Part shown: positions 48,858 through 57,859 of the stretch, piece after piece
Numbering within the stretch: the stretch's first letter is position 1
Layout: each line of letters opens with the position of its first letter
Assembly (NCBI GenBank): GCA_050732695.1
Contig: JBOHRL010000100.1
Location: 1-64,000, forward strand
Origin: JBFFZF01 sp050732695
GTDB taxonomy: Bacteria; Gemmatimonadota; Gemmatimonadetes; Longimicrobiales; RSA9
Direction of reading: 5' to 3'
Length of the DNA: 64,000 nucleotides
Translations under genes and position numbers: made by a program
The notes under the pieces: model-generated
Told to the model about the DNA's origin: nothing
The model's input: the letters and a program-made list of their open reading frames with translations, nothing else
The model's database searches: none

Positions 48858-49828
48858 GGCAAGGCGATGCGCGGCTGGACGAACTGATCGATTGCGTATT
48901 GAGCGGTGACGCCAGCGACGCACAGGTGCGTTCGCTTCTCGAGTGGCGCGCAGTCTCGCCCGAGAACGACCGGCGGTTCCGGCAGGCCGAGCAACTGTAC
49001 ATCGCGGCGCAAGACCTTGCCCGCGCCTCTGCGGCCACCTCGCCGCGACCCGCCGCAGGGTCGATTGTGGCCACGGTCGCGAAACGAACGACACGGCGGC
49101 GTGCGCTGGTGCGGCGAGTCAAGCGATCCACACCGTGGGCCGTCGCCGCCGCGGCCGTCCTCGTTCTTGCATTGAACCAGCGCGCTGCACGCGAATCGGC
49201 CGTGTGGTCACCCACTGAGATCGTCACGGGCGCAACCGAACTTGCCACGGTCCGGCTCGAGGACGGCAGTGTGGTGCGGCTTGCGCCATCGAGCCGCCTC
49301 CAGGTGCACGGCGGGGCGGAGCGCGATGTCACGCTCGAGGGTCGCGCCTATTTCGCTGTCACGAAAGATGACTCCCGTCCGTTTCGCGTTCGTACCGCGG
49401 CCGGCACCGCACAGGTGCTCGGCACGCGGTTCGAGATTGCGACGGATGCAGAAGGACTTCGCCTGTTCGTTCTGGAAGGCCGCGTTGCGCTCGACGCGCC
49501 GGCCAATCGTGTCGAAGTCGGTGCCGGCGAACAGTCGGGCGTGAGGAATGGCGCGGCGACGTTGCCTGCGCGATTTGCCGATGCCGAGAACGCGGCCGCC
49601 TGGCTGGGCAAGTTCCTGGCCTTTCAGGCGACGCCACTACGTGAGGCGGCGAGAGAGATCGAGCGACTCTATGAAGTCAACGTGCTCGTCGCCGACTCTG
49701 CGCTCGCCGTCACGACGATCACAGCGACGTTCACGGACCGGCCGTTGCAGGCGGTCACGGACGTCGTGTGCTTGATCCTGAGTGCACGGTGCTCGACGAA
49801 GCAGGACACCGTCATAATCAGCCGGTAG
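48854..49828 (+). CDS. FecR-family anti-sigma factor
   Basis: 324 residues. The N-terminal helical anti-sigma part (1-90, SLLEWRAVSPENDRRFRQAE) precedes a membrane helix (about 95-109, WAVAAAAVLVLALNQ) and the periplasmic FecR domain: TGATELATVRLEDGSVVRLAPSSRL, LEGRAYFAVTKDDSRPF, GTRFEIATDAEGLRLFVLEGRV. The last 60 residues (LAFQATPLREAAREIERLYEVNVL) form an STN/DUF4974-like module. It should hold the ECF sigma (47331) inactive until the SusC-like receptor downstream signals through its own STN domain. Confidence 0.92.
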   Translation: MRQGDARLDELIDCVLSGDASDAQVRSLLEWRAVSPENDRRFRQAEQLYIAAQDLARASAATSPRPAAGSIVATVAKRTTRRRALVRRVKRSTPWAVAAAAVLVLALNQRAARESAVWSPTEIVTGATELATVRLEDGSVVRLAPSSRLQVHGGAERDVTLEGRAYFAVTKDDSRPFRVRTAAGTAQVLGTRFEIATDAEGLRLFVLEGRVALDAPANRVEVGAGEQSGVRNGAATLPARFADAENAAAWLGKFLAFQATPLREAAREIERLYEVNVLVADSALAVTTITATFTDRPLQAVTDVVCLILSARCSTKQDTVIISR

Positions 49829-49834
49829 GAACAA

Positions 49835-52800
49835 ATGGCCAGGACAGGATTGCGAACCATCGGACTCATTCTGATCTGGCAGGCGACGGCGCTGGCGAGC
49901 GGGGCGGGCCAGGCCGCCGCCAGCCGTGCAGCGGGTGTCATTCAAGCCCACGAGCCCGCGCTGCTTTCGCGTTCGGCGAACCTGAAGGTGACCGGCCTCA
50001 CGCTGGCCGCCGCACTCGAGGAACTGGCTCGATCCGCAGGTGTGGCGCTGGCCTACAGCCCGAGTCTCCTGCCGGCCGAGTTGCGGGTCGACTGCGCGTG
50101 CAGGCATCTCACTGTGGCCGCGGCGCTGACCCGCCTTCTGGATGGAACGCGGTTCCAGTTCCACGAAAGGGATGGTCAGATCATTGTGTCGCCGGATCGC
50201 ACGCCGTCGTCGCGCGCGGTATCGCTGGACGCACGCATCGCCGCGAACGGCGCTTTCGGCATCGTCTCAACAATGGTGGCATCGAACAGCGTGCGCGCGG
50301 CTGTGCCAGCCGAGCCGCGAAGAGTCGTCGCCGCAACGATTGCCGGCACGGTCACGAGCACAGGCGGTGGCCCGGTCGCCGATGCGACGATCCGCCTCGG
50401 CAGCGTCCCGCTCAGCACAACCACGAGCGCGGACGGCAGCTACCGAATGACGGTTCCGACGGAGCGCGTCGTCGCGGGTCCCGACACGTTGCTCGTGGAC
50501 CGCATCGGCTACGCCTCGACTGCCGTACCCTTCCAGATGCGGGACGGCGACATCCGCGTAGACGTCGTGCTCGAACTCCAGGCCATCGCGCTGGATCAGG
50601 TCGTCGTGACGGGCACGGCCGGCAACCAGCTGCGGCGTGCGCAGGCGGCCGTCGTCGCGAGCATCGATGCATCGGACATCGTGGCACATGTCCCGGTCAG
50701 CAACGTCACGCATCTGCTCGAGGGCCGCGTTCCCGGTGTGTCGATCATCGAGGGCTCGGGCACAACCGGCGCCTCCTCACGCATCAACATCCGGGGTTCG
50801 GCCTCGCTTTCGCTGTCGAACGAACCTCTCGTATTCGTGGACGGGATCCGGCTCGAATCGCAGCAGCGCCAGCTCGTCTCGACCGGTGGCCAGACGCTGA
50901 GCGCCTTGAATGACCTCAATCCGAGCGACATTGAACGCATTGAAATCGTGAAGGGCCCGGCCGCCGCAACGCTGTATGGCGCCGATGCATCGGCGGGCGT
51001 GATTCAGATCATCACCAAGCGTGGCAGGCCAGGCGCGCGCCGCTCCGTGCACAGCATAACAACCGAGTATAGCAGCATCACGCCCAATTTCACACCATAC
51101 GACAACTATGCGACGTGTCCCGCGGCGCTGACCGGGCCTTCGAGTCCGAACCCGTTGTGCCGGGGCCAGAGCGCCGGCACGATCGTGAGCGACAACCCGT
51201 TGCTGCGCCAGGACGCGTTTCGCAACGGCTGGGCTGGCTCGCTTCAGTACAGCGGCAGTGGCGGCGGTGAGAATTTCGGCTACTACCTGTCGGGCGGGAT
51301 CGATCATGAAGAGGGCACGACTCGCCGCAACGAGTTGGGCCGGCGGAGCGGGCGCGCGAGCTTCAACTGGCTCGCCAGTCCAAAGCTCTCGATCGACGCA
51401 AGCTTCGCGATCAGCAGGAACGAAAACCGCTTGCCGCAGGGTGACCAGTCGGCGTACGGCTACCTGATCGCTTCCGGTCTCGGCTCGCCGCTCACGCTGT
51501 CCGATGCCAGCGGTGACCTGACTGGTGGTTGGCTCTTCGGAACGCAAAGTGTCGAAGCGATTGCGAATGTTGCCGCAACGGTCACGACTCTGCGCACGAC
51601 GCCATCCGCACAGGTCCGTTTCACGCCGTGGCCGTGGTGGACGAACCGCGTCACGGTCGGCGCCGATGCGAATCAATCGACCGCGACCGAGTTCTACCCG
51701 CGAAATGATGAGAACTGGTATTTCGGCGATCAGGCCAATGGCTGGGTCCGTTCCACACGCAGCAACGTGACGACATACACCGTCGACTACACGGGGACGA
51801 TCCAGGCGACGTTCGGGGGCGGCCGCTACTCGTCAGATCTGTCGTTCGGCAGTCAGTACATCACGCGATCACAGGATCTTCTCACCGGTGTAGGCGTGGG
51901 CCTGACGACGAATTCGTCGAATCTCGTGTCGAGCGCGGCATCGAACAGTTCGAACGAAGGCTTCACGGAGCAGGCTTCGTTCGGCCTGTTCGTACAGGAA
52001 CAGCTCGGGCTTGACGACCGCCTTTTTCTTCAGGCGGGCGCGCGCATCGACCGTAACTCCGCATTCGGCTCGGCGACGGGTGCGTTCTTTCTGCCCAAGC
52101 TTGGCGTGTCGTGGGTCCTGTCTGAGACTGCGTTCGGCCGGTCGCTTTCGCCTGCCATCTCGACACTTCGTTTGCGCGGCGCGTGGGGCACGACCGGCCG
52201 CGCTCCGACGCCGGGCGCATCGCTCGAGACCTATGCGGCCACTCCCTACGTGACGGCAGCCGGCACTCTCAGTCCCGGCATCATCCCGCTGAATCCGGGC
52301 AATCCGGATCTCGAACCCGAACGTGGCACCGAGTTCGAGGCCGGCTTCGATGCCGGCTTCCTGAACGAGCGAGCCGCCATCGAGTTTACGTTCTTCGAGA
52401 AGCGCACGTCGGACCTGCTCGTGCGCGTGCCGCAGCCGCCGTCGAGCGGTTTCGTGCAGGGCGGCGCGTCGAGTCCTTACCGCAACATCGGCAAGGTGTT
52501 GAACCGCGGCATCGAGGTCGCGCTCCGCGCAACGCTGCTGGACCGCCCGAACCTGACGTGGGAGGCCGGCCTCAACATGAACACGCTGCACAATGAGTTG
52601 CTCAGCCTGGGTGAGGTCGAACCGTTCCAGAGTTCATACCGCGCGTTTACGCCGGGCCGCCAGCTCGGTGCGTGGTTCGTGAATCGCATTCGCAGCGTCG
52701 ACACGGTCGCCAGTATCGTGACCGTCTCGGACACGACGGAATACATCGGCGACCAGATTCCTTCGTTTTCGGGCAGTGCCAACACGACGGTGACGTTGTT

Positions 52801-53299
52801 CCGCAATATGCGGCTGTACGCATCGCTCGATGGGAAGAGCGGCTACCGTGTCTACAACCTCGGCCAGGAATACCGTGACCGGTTCTACCGAAATTCCGCA
52901 GAGGTGGTATTGCCGGAGAGTGAAGGTGGCTACTCCGCCATCGAGCGGCTGCGCCGCTTCGGCCCGTATGTCGGCGAGAATAGCGGCCAGCCGGTCGCCC
53001 TGACCGAGGTCAAGGAAGACTACATCCAGTCCGGCGATTTTCTGCGCCTCCGCGAAGTGTCGGCCACGTTCTCGCTGCCGGCCTCGCTGGCACATCGTGT
53101 GGGTGCGACCGATGCCTCGATCACCATCGGCGGCCGCAACCTGGCGCTATGGTCCGATTTCGGCGGTTACGACCCCGAAATCCTCGGTACGGGTCCCGGT
53201 AACGCCAACAGCACGTTCTACGACCAGTTCTATATTGCAGAAGTCTTCACCACGCCGCCATCCCGGCGTTGGATCGCCCGGCTCAATTTCACGTTCTGA
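49835..53299 (+). CDS. SusC/RagA-type TonB-dependent receptor with STN domain
   Basis: 1154 residues. Signal peptide, then an N-terminal STN signalling domain (about 40-125, LKVTGLTLAAALEELARSAG and TVAAALTRLLDGTRFQFHERDGQ). A carboxypeptidase-D-like regulatory domain follows (about 165-255, AGTVTSTGGGPVADATIRL). The plug domain has SIIEGSGTTGASSRINIRGSAS and NEPLVFVDGIRL, and the long barrel ends WIARLNFTF with the terminal aromatic. SusC-type receptors import oligomeric nutrients, usually glycans or peptides, using TonB energy. The STN domain links it to FecR and the ECF sigma upstream. SusD follows, completing the pair. No glycoside hydrolase is adjacent, so the ligand is unknown. Confidence 0.95.
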   Translation: MARTGLRTIGLILIWQATALASGAGQAAASRAAGVIQAHEPALLSRSANLKVTGLTLAAALEELARSAGVALAYSPSLLPAELRVDCACRHLTVAAALTRLLDGTRFQFHERDGQIIVSPDRTPSSRAVSLDARIAANGAFGIVSTMVASNSVRAAVPAEPRRVVAATIAGTVTSTGGGPVADATIRLGSVPLSTTTSADGSYRMTVPTERVVAGPDTLLVDRIGYASTAVPFQMRDGDIRVDVVLELQAIALDQVVVTGTAGNQLRRAQAAVVASIDASDIVAHVPVSNVTHLLEGRVPGVSIIEGSGTTGASSRINIRGSASLSLSNEPLVFVDGIRLESQQRQLVSTGGQTLSALNDLNPSDIERIEIVKGPAAATLYGADASAGVIQIITKRGRPGARRSVHSITTEYSSITPNFTPYDNYATCPAALTGPSSPNPLCRGQSAGTIVSDNPLLRQDAFRNGWAGSLQYSGSGGGENFGYYLSGGIDHEEGTTRRNELGRRSGRASFNWLASPKLSIDASFAISRNENRLPQGDQSAYGYLIASGLGSPLTLSDASGDLTGGWLFGTQSVEAIANVAATVTTLRTTPSAQVRFTPWPWWTNRVTVGADANQSTATEFYPRNDENWYFGDQANGWVRSTRSNVTTYTVDYTGTIQATFGGGRYSSDLSFGSQYITRSQDLLTGVGVGLTTNSSNLVSSAASNSSNEGFTEQASFGLFVQEQLGLDDRLFLQAGARIDRNSAFGSATGAFFLPKLGVSWVLSETAFGRSLSPAISTLRLRGAWGTTGRAPTPGASLETYAATPYVTAAGTLSPGIIPLNPGNPDLEPERGTEFEAGFDAGFLNERAAIEFTFFEKRTSDLLVRVPQPPSSGFVQGGASSPYRNIGKVLNRGIEVALRATLLDRPNLTWEAGLNMNTLHNELLSLGEVEPFQSSYRAFTPGRQLGAWFVNRIRSVDTVASIVTVSDTTEYIGDQIPSFSGSANTTVTLFRNMRLYASLDGKSGYRVYNLGQEYRDRFYRNSAEVVLPESEGGYSAIERLRRFGPYVGENSGQPVALTEVKEDYIQSGDFLRLREVSATFSLPASLAHRVGATDASITIGGRNLALWSDFGGYDPEILGTGPGNANSTFYDQFYIAEVFTTPPSRRWIARLNFTF

Positions 53300-53310
53300 G
53301 GTGCATGACC

Positions 53311-54609
53311 ATGACGAACAGGAAGCCGCTCCGCCGACGCCGGGCCCAGCGTTCGCTTCGCGCATCGCCTCGCATTCGCGCGCTGCGATTCCGGCCTGCG
53401 ACAACGTTGACCACCGTAGCCGCAATTCTATTGGGCGGCTGCGACCTCGATGTCGAGAATCCGGCGGTGATCGATGCAGCCGAATTCGATCCCGCTGCTG
53501 ATGCCGCGTCTCTGTCGTTCTCGGCACAGACGAATTTCTACGATGCCTTTGCCGGCGTCATCAACTACGGCGCGTACTTCTCAGGCGAGTTGTGGGTCGC
53601 GGCTGTGCGTCAGGAGACGAACGACTTTGGCCGGCGAGTCATCAGCTCTGGCAACCTCGATCTGAACCCACAGGTCTGGGCGCCGCTCTCGCTTGCCATC
53701 GCCTCGAATGAGCGCGTGCTCGAGGTTCTCGACGGCGTCGCCGATGCAGGTAGCAACCTGAACATCGCACGCTCGGCGATGAACGCCGGATTCGCGATCG
53801 AGCTGATGGCCGAGTACTTCTGCCAGGGTGTGATGCTGGTGGGCCCGCCCATGACGCCCGAGGAAACGCTCGATTCGGCGACCGTTCGGTTCGAGCGCGC
53901 AATCACGGTCGCCTCGGCCGCATCGGGCGAAGAGGCAACCAGCATTGCAAACGCATCCCGTGTCGGACTCGCGCGGGCATACCTCCAGAAGGGCGACTAC
54001 GCCAACGCCGCACAGGCGGCTATGGCCGTGCCCGATGACTTCCTCCTCAACGCTGTCTACGTCGATGACCTCGCAAACCGCGGTCGCGTCAGTAACGGCG
54101 TGTTCGCGAGTACGGTGGGCAACATACAGGTAGTGCCCGCGGATTATCTCGCGCTCGCCGATCCGCGCGTCCCGTCCGCCGATCGCGGCCGACTCGCGCA
54201 GGACGGCCAGCTCCAGCTCATCGTACAGACGAAATACGAATCGTACGGCGACCCCATTCGCGTGGCATCGGGCCTCGAAGCAAGATACATCGCGGCGGAG
54301 GCCAACCTCCAGCTCGGCAACACGGCTGACGCGCTTGCGCTGATTGCGGAGCGCCGGGCCGCCAACGGCCAGAACGACTTCAACGGCTCGGGTACGCCCG
54401 CCATCCTCGCCGACCTGATGGATCAGCGGACCCGCGATTTCTGGCTTGAAGGGAAGCACCTCGGCGATTTCTTCCGCAACCCGGGCGCGACCCCTTACGT
54501 GCCAACGGCTGGCACGCCGTTCTACAAACCGACGCAGGGCGTGTTCGCAGAGGCCGAATGCCTGCCGGTCCCCAATGAGGAGCGGCGCGCGAATCCGCAT
54601 TTCTCGTGA
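53311..54609 (+). CDS. SusD/RagB-family lipoprotein
   Basis: 432 residues. The start at 53311 is preferred because GAGGTG lies about seven bases upstream; ATG at 53305 is possible. The basic N-terminus leads to a lipobox (ILLGGCDLD), so it is anchored to the outer membrane and should sit on top of SusC. TPR-like helices include SRVGLARAYLQKGDYANAAQAA and ARYIAAEANLQLGNTADALALI. It is shorter than typical SusD (about 500-550), matching the compact form seen outside Bacteroidota. It ends the sigma-FecR-SusC-SusD series. Confidence 0.9.
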   Translation: MTNRKPLRRRRAQRSLRASPRIRALRFRPATTLTTVAAILLGGCDLDVENPAVIDAAEFDPAADAASLSFSAQTNFYDAFAGVINYGAYFSGELWVAAVRQETNDFGRRVISSGNLDLNPQVWAPLSLAIASNERVLEVLDGVADAGSNLNIARSAMNAGFAIELMAEYFCQGVMLVGPPMTPEETLDSATVRFERAITVASAASGEEATSIANASRVGLARAYLQKGDYANAAQAAMAVPDDFLLNAVYVDDLANRGRVSNGVFASTVGNIQVVPADYLALADPRVPSADRGRLAQDGQLQLIVQTKYESYGDPIRVASGLEARYIAAEANLQLGNTADALALIAERRAANGQNDFNGSGTPAILADLMDQRTRDFWLEGKHLGDFFRNPGATPYVPTAGTPFYKPTQGVFAEAECLPVPNEERRANPHFS

Positions 54610-54694
54610 ACGAACGCGCTCCCGGCGCGCACAGGGATTCACCCACAGGACACCCGGAACCGAGCGGGCCGAAGCGCTGCGCCGCGGCCTGCGT

Positions 54695-56389
54695 TCAGCG
54701 CCACCACTCGGGTGCATCCCCGCCTGGCGGGGCGTTGTCTTTCACGTGCGTCGCGATGCGGCGGACCAGCTCAGCCCACGGGAACGCGTGCCACGAGTGA
54801 CCCTTCATGGGTCGGCCATACGTGAAGGTCGCATCGGAGCGCGGGTTCATGGTGCTCTTCAGGAACTCCTCGAACCGGTAGACGGCGAGATTGAGGTAGA
54901 AATCGTCCATGTCGCCGGCGAAGAAATGCAGTTTGCCTTGCAGCTTCGGCCCCATGACGGGCCATTCGCGTTCCGCGTACACACGCAGATCGTAACCGCC
55001 CTCACGCATTGCGTGGGCGACATCGCGATCGATCACGCCGGTCAGTTTGTCCCAGAGCGGGCGAGGATAGCCATCCGGTCCGGCCGGACCGTAGACCGCC
55101 TCCCAACCTTCGAGCTGGTAGCCGGAACGGCCGTGCGATCCGAGCACGTCCTCGAAGCGGCTCAGGTCGCGGACCGTCCACACGACCTGGCCCTCGACCG
55201 TACGGCGAAACGGCCGTTCGGCGACGAGATTGCCGACACGCAATTCGAAGGCGTTCTCGTCATCGTAGAGATTGACGAGCTGGTAGCGTGTGAAGTCGAT
55301 CGGATCGGGTTGCAGGATCCACGCGCCGCCGAAGAGGTCCGGGTTGCGAAGCTGGAGGGCCAGAGACTGCCAGCCGCTGGTCGATGCGCCCTCGACGATT
55401 CGCGCGTACGGCATTGCAATCAGGTGGAACCGCCGTTCGAGAAATGGAATGACTTCCTCGACGATCGCATCACCGTACGGCCCGTTATTGGCCGAATTGA
55501 CCGAGTAGGAGTCCGGGAAATACGGCGTCGCCTGCTGGAACGTGATGGCGACGACGCGCGGAAACGAATCCGCATTCCATTGCTTGTAGAAATCGAACCC
55601 GGTCTCGAGCCCGGTGACGGGATGGATCGTCCCCGCGTTCCGCACGCGTGACGAATCGGGAGTGAACGAAAACGGAACGTTGTGACCAAACGCGTAGATC
55701 GCCGGGTATCGGATCTCGCCCGATTCTGCATACCCTCGTGGCAGCAGAACTGTCGCGTGGATATACGTGGGGCGGCCCCAGAACGTGCTCAGCTTCTCAC
55801 TTCGAATGCGGACGTGCTTCACCCATTCCGTGTCCACCGGATCCGGCGGGGCGGGAATCACGCGATCGACGTCGATCGATACAGTCGTCCCGCCGCCGAT
55901 CCGGATTCGTCGGGGCTCGCTGTAGACGTTGCCCGCCGCATTGTTGAAGAACTCGATGCGGCCATCGTTCATGGGCAACCACAGAGTATGGCCATCGGAG
56001 CGATGGACCTGGTCGTAAACGTTGACTACGACCTGCGCAACGTAGTCACCGTGCGGCAGATCCATCAGCGGCGAGGGATAGCCGGCGGCGTTTGAATCGA
56101 GAACGGCGACCTCGCCGGGCCGAAGCCGATCGAGGTCGATGCCGAAGATGGCGGGCCCGTTCGGCCCCAGCGTGAGCCGGGGCTCCGGCTCGTCGTCCGT
56201 CGCGAGAATCAGCACGAGCCGGCCCGTCAACGGACCGACGTACGCAGACGGATTGACCGTCACTTCGAAGCGCGGCGCCTGGGCTGACCCGTTCGACGCG
56301 AACCCGATGAGGAGCGCGATCGCGACCCGGAGCGTGTGCGCACGGTGCCGCCGTTCAGGGCGGCCAGTGATTGGCACGGGAACCGTCAT
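54695..56389 (-). CDS. Exported esterase-fold (alpha/beta hydrolase) protein
   Basis: 564 residues from the ATG at 56389, chosen for the GGAGG eight bases upstream. Signal peptide ends near NGSAQ. The N-terminal 200 residues are beta-rich (FEVTVNPSAYVGPLTGRLVLIL, then GDYVAQVVVNVYDQVH). The C-terminal part resembles esterase D/feruloyl-esterase-like hydrolases, with the nucleophile region EGASTSGWQSLALQL and a closing segment GHSWHAFPWAELV that may carry the catalytic His. Substrate unknown. It converges with the SusD gene; linkage to the uptake locus is positional only. Confidence 0.75.
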   Translation of the reverse strand: MTVPVPITGRPERRHRAHTLRVAIALLIGFASNGSAQAPRFEVTVNPSAYVGPLTGRLVLILATDDEPEPRLTLGPNGPAIFGIDLDRLRPGEVAVLDSNAAGYPSPLMDLPHGDYVAQVVVNVYDQVHRSDGHTLWLPMNDGRIEFFNNAAGNVYSEPRRIRIGGGTTVSIDVDRVIPAPPDPVDTEWVKHVRIRSEKLSTFWGRPTYIHATVLLPRGYAESGEIRYPAIYAFGHNVPFSFTPDSSRVRNAGTIHPVTGLETGFDFYKQWNADSFPRVVAITFQQATPYFPDSYSVNSANNGPYGDAIVEEVIPFLERRFHLIAMPYARIVEGASTSGWQSLALQLRNPDLFGGAWILQPDPIDFTRYQLVNLYDDENAFELRVGNLVAERPFRRTVEGQVVWTVRDLSRFEDVLGSHGRSGYQLEGWEAVYGPAGPDGYPRPLWDKLTGVIDRDVAHAMREGGYDLRVYAEREWPVMGPKLQGKLHFFAGDMDDFYLNLAVYRFEEFLKSTMNPRSDATFTYGRPMKGHSWHAFPWAELVRRIATHVKDNAPPGGDAPEWWR

Positions 56390-56644
56390 CGCAGCATCCT
56401 CCGGACGTGGTGTCGAGCATGGCGGCCAGGACCCGGGCGCAATGTGTGCGAGAGCCGCTGAGTCGCGTCGCACCGTCTTGTAATCACGCCGGACCATTCC
56501 GGATCGTACCATGACCTTGCGTACTGCCGATCGGCACGTGCCATTGGTCCGGGTTGCCGGATAGGAGGGAGCCGGGCATGTTGCCGCGGTCGAGTCACGG
56601 TCGACCGAACCTGCGCCGGCCACGCCTCTCGAGTCTCGAACATC

Positions 56645-57859
56645 ATGAAGCGGACCCTTCTCGCCGTCCTGCTCCTGCTGCTTGCCGGCTCTGCCCCGCT
56701 TCTCGCTGGGCGAAGCCGCCACGAGCTCGGACAGAGTTACATCTTCCTGCGCGTCTATGCCGATTCGATCGAGGTCCGCGTCGAGATCACGGTCGATGAC
56801 CTGAATCGCGTGCTTGGCGTGGGCTGGAGCTCGGACGCCGGTGTGACGGCTGACCAGCTCGCTGTCCACCTCGACTCGGTGATGGCCTATGTGCGGCCCC
56901 GCCTCGCGATCGCGGCCGGCGGCCGTGGGCTGCCACTCCGATTCGTCAGACACGACGTCCGCGACCAGATCATCGCGGATTATGCGATGCTCCATTTCAT
57001 GATTGACGACCTTGCCGAGCTACCGCCGGTGCTCGAGGTCGAGTATCCGGTGTTCTTCGAGATCGACACGAAACACCGCAATCTTCTCGTCATCGAACAC
57101 AACTGGCGGACGACGACGTTCAACCAGGAAAGCAACATCGCGGCCATCTTCAGCCCGTCCGCCCCCCGCCAGACCGTGGACCTGTCGAGGTCGACCGTGA
57201 TGAACGGATTTCTCGGCTTCATCCGGCTCGGCATCTGGCACATCTGGATCGGCATCGACCACGTGCTGTTCCTGCTCGCGCTGATTTTCCCGTCCGTGCT
57301 GCGGCGTCGTGATGGGCGGTGGGAAGCCGTGCCGAGCTTCCGGCCAGCGCTCATGAACATGATTGCCATCGTGACCTGTTTCACGATCGCACACAGCATT
57401 ACGCTGAGCATGGCGGCCCTCGGCGTTGTGCGTCTGCCGGCCCGACCGATCGAAGCCATCATCGCACTTTCGATCGGCGCTGCCGCGCTCTACAACATTT
57501 ACCGGCCTTTCGACGTTCGCGAGTGGGCGCTCGCCTTCGCATTCGGCCTGTTCCACGGCTTCGGTTTCGCGAATGTCCTCGCCGAGCTTCAGCTTGAACC
57601 CACGTTTCTCGTACTCTCGCTGCTCGGCTTCAATCTCGGCGTCGAAATCGGCCAGGTCGCCATCATCGGCATCGCGTTCCCGCTCCTGTACCTGCTGCGC
57701 ACGACGCGCTTCTACCTGCCGGCCATGCGCTACGGCTCGGCATTCCTGATCGCGATTGCCCTGTTCTGGTTTGTCGAGCGGGTGTCCGGTCTGCCACTCA
57801 CGCAGTACGCGATGCGCGCGCCGTTCTACGTTTATCGCAGGTTCGTCATCGGGGTTTGA
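56645..57859 (+). CDS. HupE/UreJ_2-type membrane protein
   Basis: 404 residues. A signal peptide (1-22) leads to a periplasmic beta-rich domain of about 170 residues (ELGQSYIFLRVYADSIEVRVEI, then MLHFMIDDLAELPPVLEVEYPVFFE). About seven membrane helices follow from residue ~185. Key motifs of the HupE/UreJ_2 family are GIWHIWIGIDHVLFLLALIFPSVL, FTIAHSITLSMAAL and FGLFHGFGFANVLAEL, with conserved histidines that may bind Ni or another metal. HupE proteins move nickel in hydrogenase systems; this branch has a large exported N-domain and no hydrogenase or urease genes nearby. It overlaps the next gene on the other strand by 14 bp. Confidence 0.85.
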   Translation: MKRTLLAVLLLLLAGSAPLLAGRSRHELGQSYIFLRVYADSIEVRVEITVDDLNRVLGVGWSSDAGVTADQLAVHLDSVMAYVRPRLAIAAGGRGLPLRFVRHDVRDQIIADYAMLHFMIDDLAELPPVLEVEYPVFFEIDTKHRNLLVIEHNWRTTTFNQESNIAAIFSPSAPRQTVDLSRSTVMNGFLGFIRLGIWHIWIGIDHVLFLLALIFPSVLRRRDGRWEAVPSFRPALMNMIAIVTCFTIAHSITLSMAALGVVRLPARPIEAIIALSIGAAALYNIYRPFDVREWALAFAFGLFHGFGFANVLAELQLEPTFLVLSLLGFNLGVEIGQVAIIGIAFPLLYLLRTTRFYLPAMRYGSAFLIAIALFWFVERVSGLPLTQYAMRAPFYVYRRFVIGV

